This document shows positions 6,571-9,965 of a DNA stretch of 9,965 bases, piece after piece. Both the position numbers and the translations under genes were made by a program. Within the stretch, counting starts at the first letter, position 1, and each line of letters opens with the position of its first letter. The DNA lies in assembly GCA_014729945.1 (NCBI GenBank), contig WJJC01000185.1:1-9965 (forward strand), in the 5' to 3' direction. The notes under the pieces were generated by a model. That model was given only the letters and a program-made list of their open reading frames with translations, did no database searches and was not told the DNA's origin. The DNA comes from Candidatus Bathyarchaeota archaeon. Its GTDB lineage: Archaea > Thermoproteota > Bathyarchaeia > TCS64.

Positions 6571-7109
6571 AATCGTAAGAAGCCGTGAAGTGAGACCACA
6601 AAGACCATCCCAAGAACCACCAGATTATAACCGAGCTCCAAAACACGTTTAATCTTCGCACGGTGAGGGTTAAACTTTAATTTAGAACAATATTGTAGAT
6701 ATTGAAGTTTGAATAGAGCTAATAATACTATTTTTTAATAACATTACCAACAGAAACCACTTCTCCCGTCTCACTGGTCTAAGAAACTCATCCCTTTTAC
6801 TAGAGAGTAAACCATAAACAGATCAAAAATGCATCTCTTTACTGGAGCTAGGTAAAATTTGATCCCCAATAAAGTAGTGCATGGCAGCTCATTAAAAGGA
6901 AAAAATGAAAATAATGTTCGTAAATTATGTATGAATTGTGAAGATTATCTAAGAGCTATTATATCAAAAAATATAGTGGAATCAATATGATTTATTTTAT
7001 TTATCTCTATTAGATTAATCAAACTATCGGGACTAAAAGACTTTTAGAACTACTGAGAATCATTGTGCTCTGAAAATTCAACTAATTTTCTTTTATCGTT
7101 TTAGACCAT

Positions 7110-7131
7110 CCCAATCCCCACCCCCAATCCC
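7110..7131 (-). other. G-quadruplex motif (i-motif on the other strand)
   Basis: The minus strand carries four G-runs of 3, 5, 4 and 3 bases separated by ATT, T and ATT, which satisfies the canonical rule of G3+ runs with loops of 1-7. The spacing is almost mirror-symmetric. It lies in a GC-rich island in otherwise AT-rich, gene-poor DNA, where a C-run (7118-7124) can also pair with GGGGTGG at 7146-7152 to form a 7-base stem around GATC-ATG-GATC. Its role is unknown. Confidence 0.6.
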
Positions 7132-7530
7132 GATCATGGATCACTGGGGTGGAGGCTGCTGGTCACGGGTAGAGGGCTCGGCTTCGGGTGATGGAGAGGA
7201 ATTGGACAGGCTATTGGTTTCGATATCTTTCTATCTTTACCTCTGAACATCTGAACTATTTATAGGAACAAGGTCATTATAGACATACGAATCAACTAAA
7301 GAAAATCAGACTACTAGGCCATTACTCCAATAGGTTTCACCAGTAATGAGTTCTAGTTATTAATCTGCACGAAAAAACTCCGAACTTCAGATAATAGAGA
7401 CCTAGTAAATTAGAAAAAAGAGATTATAGGAGTGTATTATTTCTATAAAATATGGTTCTAATGTTGAATAGCAGTTTTTCATCATAACAGGAAGAGATGT
7501 ATGAATTTACTCAAACTCTCAAAGACATTT

Positions 7531-7540
7531 TTAAAAAATA
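7531..7540 (-). terminator. Possible T-run end of the tRNA-Ser transcript
   Basis: The minus strand reads TATTTTTTAA about 30 bases after the tRNA 3' end, with a second T-run (TAAAAATTTAAAG region) closer to it. T-runs are the usual archaeal terminators. Evidence is weak in such AT-rich DNA. Confidence 0.3.
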
Positions 7541-7569
7541 TGACTTTAAATTTTTACTATGAAAGATAA

Positions 7570-7657
7570 TGGCGCTGGGTATGGGATTTGAACCCATGAG
7601 CGCTTTACGCGCACTGACTTAGCAGGCCAGCTCCCTACCAGGCTAGGAGAACCCAGC
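7570..7657 (-). tRNA. tRNA-Ser (anticodon GCU), CCA encoded
   Basis: All arms fold. The acceptor is GCTGGGT/ACCCAGC, and the D stem is TCC/GGA with AGCCTGGTAG in the loop. The anticodon stem CTGGC/GTCAG has loop CTGCTAA, giving anticodon GCU, which reads the serine codons AGC and AGU. A long class II variable arm GCGC-GTAAA-GCGC is present, as required for serine, and the T arm is ATGGG-TTCAAAT-CCCAT. The discriminator base is G, as expected for tRNA-Ser, and it is followed directly by an encoded CCA at 7572-7570. There is no intron. The gene lies 36 bases after the amidohydrolase stop on the same strand, so it may be made from its own promoter (7684-7692) or by read-through. Confidence 0.95.
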
Positions 7658-7683
7658 AACCAAACAGTATGCACCCCAACTGC

Positions 7684-7692
7684 GTTTTAAAG
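7684..7692 (-). promoter_or_regulatory. TATA-like box of tRNA-Ser
   Basis: On the minus strand CTTTAAAAC is centred about 31 bases before the tRNA 5' end, the usual place for a tRNA TATA box with a short leader. It sits in the short gap behind the amidohydrolase stop codon (7694-7696). Confidence 0.45.
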
Positions 7693-7693
7693 A

Positions 7694-9292
7694 TTATTCT
7701 ATTGGATAGACCCTGCGGCCTTCCACGTAAGTCATCTCACATCGCCAATCCTTCAGCGCCTCGGGTTCAACTTCAAGGGGGTTAAAATTCCATACTGCTA
7801 GGTCAGCGTATTTACCGGGTTCTAATGTCCCTATCTTGTCTTCCATGTAACAGTGTCGGGCAGCTGGCATGGTATAGAATCCTAAAGCAGTCTTTGTGTC
7901 TACGGCTTCCTCTGTTCCAAGATTATTACCTTTTATGGTTTTTCGTGTGACTGAGGAGTAGAGCCCAATATTGGGTAAGGGCTGCGTCACGGTGGCGTCA
8001 TGACTAATACCGATGGGTACACCCAGTTCGGATAATGTTTTCACTGGCATGCATTCCTTGCATCTTTCCTCTCCGAGAGCCTCTATGAAGCTCTCACCCA
8101 AGAAATAGATGAAAGGAGTCTGGGTGTTAACCATCACATCAAGGTTGATTAACTGTTTTTTAGCTCTCTCTGTAGGGAAATAGCAGTGGACTATTTGATG
8201 GCGGGGATCCAGTCGTTGATGGGTCTTCTGGGCGTGTTCGAAGGAGTTCATGGTGATGTCTATGGCTTTATCCCCAATGGCGTGAACAGCGATCTGGAAT
8301 CCTTCTCTATGACCTAGTGTTACCATCTTGTTGAGTTCTTCCTGAGTTATCATCTGGTTTCCATGCTCCTCGGGTTTATCCTTGTAGCCCTCATAGAATA
8401 ACGCAGTCCTAGGCCCCACGCCACCATCTACAGCCATCTTTAGACCGGTGATCCGAAGCATATCGTCTCCACCCACTACATAATTTTCAACAGCCCACCG
8501 GGTCTCATCTAGGCTCATGAGGAAACCTACCTGTATCTGTACGCGATGGGTTAACTCGCCGCGCCTATGACTCTCACGGTATGCTTCTATGTTATCTCCT
8601 AGTAACCCGGGTTCGATTACTGTGGTAAATCCTACTGAGTGGAAGTCTTTACAGGCCTGTCGAATGGCTTTGAGCTTATCCTCCATGCTCCACTCTATGA
8701 CGTCTGTCACCAGATTCGTAGCGTGCCCCCGTAGTAACCCAGTTGCTTCTCCATCCTCGTCTCTTTCTATTATGCCAAACTCAGGGTTAGGTGTATTCTC
8801 GTCTATTCCAGCTATTTCTAAGGCTTTACTATTTGCTACCCCCATCTGGAATACTCGTTTAATGTATACTGGGTTATCTGGACTAATGGGGTCAAGGTCG
8901 TGTTTAGTGGGGAATCTCTTCTCTTCAAGGAGTGATTCATCCCAAGTATGAGCGATAATCCATTGCCCCTCAGGGGCCTCTTTGACTCGCTCCTTTAGTA
9001 ATTCAACTATCTCATGGATACTCTTTGCTTTCGGATATCGGATGTCTAGGATGAAGGCGGAGGATATTCCATGCTCTAAGAAGTGATCATGCGTGTTCAC
9101 GAGCCCGGGTGTGCAGGCTCTCCCATCAAGATCAACTACTTCTGTCATGGGACCGATTAACCGCTTAACCTCAGGTTTACTGCCCACCGCTATGATTTTA
9201 CCTTCACGAGCAGCGAGAGCATCGACTGTACCCCTATGGGGATCCATGGTTATTACTGGTCCATTCTGGATAACTAGATCAGCGAAAGACAT
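7694..9292 (-). CDS. YtcJ-type metal-dependent amidohydrolase (amidohydrolase family 3)
   Basis: This 532-aa protein has the full length typical for the YtcJ/NfdA branch of the amidohydrolase superfamily, TIM-barrel enzymes that hydrolyse amide or similar bonds with one or two metal ions. The N-terminal small beta domain (residues 1-60) runs into TPGLVNTHDHF, giving metal ligands His68 and His70. Lys285 in GLKMAVDGG is at the usual place of the bridging carboxylated lysine. His337 in VHAIGDKA and His369 in QIVHC are further ligands. Asp432 is the catalytic Asp; its motif reads ISHDATV instead of the common GSDxP. EPGKYADLAVW (491-501) is the standard C-terminal signature closing the small domain. 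The substrate cannot be told; members act on N-formyl or N-acyl amides and related compounds. It is cytosolic, with no signal peptide. It lies 39 bases after the GNAT gene and is probably co-transcribed. The start is ATG 9292. Confidence 0.9.
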   Translation of the reverse strand: MSFADLVIQNGPVITMDPHRGTVDALAAREGKIIAVGSKPEVKRLIGPMTEVVDLDGRACTPGLVNTHDHFLEHGISSAFILDIRYPKAKSIHEIVELLKERVKEAPEGQWIIAHTWDESLLEEKRFPTKHDLDPISPDNPVYIKRVFQMGVANSKALEIAGIDENTPNPEFGIIERDEDGEATGLLRGHATNLVTDVIEWSMEDKLKAIRQACKDFHSVGFTTVIEPGLLGDNIEAYRESHRRGELTHRVQIQVGFLMSLDETRWAVENYVVGGDDMLRITGLKMAVDGGVGPRTALFYEGYKDKPEEHGNQMITQEELNKMVTLGHREGFQIAVHAIGDKAIDITMNSFEHAQKTHQRLDPRHQIVHCYFPTERAKKQLINLDVMVNTQTPFIYFLGESFIEALGEERCKECMPVKTLSELGVPIGISHDATVTQPLPNIGLYSSVTRKTIKGNNLGTEEAVDTKTALGFYTMPAARHCYMEDKIGTLEPGKYADLAVWNFNPLEVEPEALKDWRCEMTYVEGRRVYPIE

Positions 9293-9331
9293 AGATAGAA
9301 AATGGGTGTTGGGCTCTAAAACCTTATCATA

Positions 9332-9775
9332 CTATAATTTGAGACGCATATAGTCTCCAGCATCCATAAATCCCTGTTTAAGGTAAAGGAGCCGACCAAG
9401 GTTACTGGGGTTATTAACCTGGATATCGTAGCAATCCATATCTCGAGCTGCCTTTAGTGCTGCTTCCAGTAGCATTGTGCCTATCCCTTGGCCTCTATTT
9501 TTTTCGTCTACAATGTATTCTTCTATCCTAGCATATGATCCGCTACATCTTATGGCTACTGGATATGATAGTGTTATTACCCCAACTACCTGATCATTAA
9601 TTTTAGCCACTAGGATTATACCGAGATCAGGGTTGTCCAATATTTTATGATAGACCTTATGACCTGATTCCTGATCTACCCTGTATTCATCGCATCTCTG
9701 TCTTGACGTTAATTTACTGAATAAATTGAATACCTGAGCCTCGTCTTCGATTTGGGCTCTACTGATATTAGTCAT
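9332..9775 (-). CDS. GNAT family N-acetyltransferase
   Basis: This 147-aa protein has the usual length of a single-domain GNAT enzyme, which moves an acetyl group from acetyl-CoA to an amine. Residues 52-71 (GIILVAKINDQVVGVITLSY) form the central strands. IEEYIVDEKNRGQGIG (84-99) is motif A, with RGQGIG as the loop that binds the CoA pyrophosphate. NNPSNLGRLLYLKQGF (121-136) is motif B, with Tyr131 at the position of the usual acid that protonates CoA. The acceptor is unknown; it could be a small molecule or a protein N-terminus. It lies 24 bases after the rpiA stop and 39 bases before the amidohydrolase, so these three probably share a transcript. The start is ATG 9775; no Shine-Dalgarno site is clear. 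Confidence 0.9.
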   Translation of the reverse strand: MTNISRAQIEDEAQVFNLFSKLTSRQRCDEYRVDQESGHKVYHKILDNPDLGIILVAKINDQVVGVITLSYPVAIRCSGSYARIEEYIVDEKNRGQGIGTMLLEAALKAARDMDCYDIQVNNPSNLGRLLYLKQGFMDAGDYMRLKL

Positions 9776-9799
9776 ATTTGCTACAATAGTGGTCTAGAA

Positions 9800-9965
9800 T
9801 TAGAATCTTGACATGGTCTTTACACCTGTCTTGGTTCCGATATAGGCGATCTTTGAGTACCCTATGAATAACCCTGTTTCCATGACACCTTGTACTGAAT
9901 GGAGTCTAGCGTTAAGATACCCCGGGTTATGTATTGGCCCAAAATCTGCGTCGATCAGGTTATTA
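9800..9965 (-). CDS. rpiA: Ribose-5-phosphate isomerase A, C-terminal part
   Basis: Only the last 54 residues lie in the window; the gene runs off the right edge. They read NNLIDADFGPIHNPGYLNAR, then LHSVQGVMETGLFIGYSKIA, then YIGTKTGVKTM and a stop. The I-D-A-D-F-G...L...GV.ETGLF pattern, followed by a G-T..GV end, is the C-terminal signature of RpiA, which interconverts ribose 5-phosphate and ribulose 5-phosphate in nucleotide-sugar supply. The active-site residues lie in the part outside the window. It is the first visible gene of a closely spaced minus-strand cluster with the GNAT and amidohydrolase genes; no functional link to these is obvious. Confidence 0.92.
   Translation of the reverse strand, partial: NNLIDADFGPIHNPGYLNARLHSVQGVMETGLFIGYSKIAYIGTKTGVKTMSRF

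Larger units (their letters stand above)
6571..7569. other. Long AT-rich spacer before tRNA-Ser
   Basis: There is no recognisable gene over about 1 kb. On the plus strand a short frame from TTG 6859 or GTG 6877 to 6990 gives 37-43 residues with a CxxC pair (KLCMNCEDYLRAI). A second from ATG 7136 to 7246 gives 36 residues in a GC-rich island. Both are too short to trust. A 12-base word AGACCATCCCAA occurs at 6602-6613 and 7103-7114. The part from 7250 to 7569 shows nothing beyond A/T runs, one of which (7533-7538) could end the tRNA transcript. Confidence 0.45.

Noticed and set aside
6323..6661. A 112-codon open frame on the minus strand starting MRRLNVFWSS
   Set aside because: It is antisense to the GC-rich frameshifted small gene, has an unnatural Trp/Ser/Pro-rich composition and no recognisable domain.
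5867..7569. Search for a mobile element to explain the decayed spacer
   Set aside because: I found no transposase fragment, terminal inverted repeat, target duplication, CRISPR repeat or integrase; the tRNA-Ser gene has no second copy of its 3' end nearby that would mark an attachment site.
8589..8951. Long plus-strand open frame inside the amidohydrolase gene
   Set aside because: It is the antisense shadow of a strongly supported coding region, with low-complexity Ser-rich composition and no domain.

Overview
This window most likely comes from the chromosome of an uncultured archaeon of moderate GC content. The evidence is as follows. There are TATA-like boxes about 26 bases ahead of start codons and T-run ends instead of hairpin terminators. 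Most genes lack a clear Shine-Dalgarno site, several use GTG or TTG starts, and the tRNA-Ser and RpiA are compact. The protein styles recall Bathyarchaeia or Asgard-type genomes, but I cannot fix the lineage from sequence alone. There is no sign of a virus, plasmid, insertion sequence or CRISPR array.

Bases 1-1068 (+ strand) hold the 3' part of a trypsin-fold serine protease of the NAL1-like type with an intact His-Asp-Ser triad. It is followed by a 79-aa protein that looks like a free copy of the protease family's N-terminal domain. This pair may be a protease with a separately encoded prodomain or regulator.

Bases 1114-6037 (- strand, read right to left) hold a wrecked C-terminal piece of a PLP aminotransferase, an alpha/beta-hydrolase-fold protein that lacks the nucleophile serine, a carbamoyltransferase of the ornithine type with one altered substrate-site residue, and two non-identical MFS transporters, each with a glycine-rich insertion. 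Amino-compound chemistry plus export or import is a plausible theme. However, gaps of 80-119 bases and a T-run after the carbamoyltransferase suggest several transcription units.

Bases 6038-7569 are an AT-rich, decaying spacer. It contains a GC-rich small gene broken by one frameshift (6371-6570), a second GC-rich island with a textbook G-quadruplex motif on the minus strand (7110-7131), and a few short open frames of doubtful reality.

Bases 7570-9965 (- strand) form a compact cluster: the end of rpiA (ribose-5-phosphate isomerase A), a GNAT acetyltransferase, a YtcJ-type amidohydrolase, and tRNA-Ser(GCU) with an encoded CCA end. Gaps between these are 24, 39 and 36 bases.
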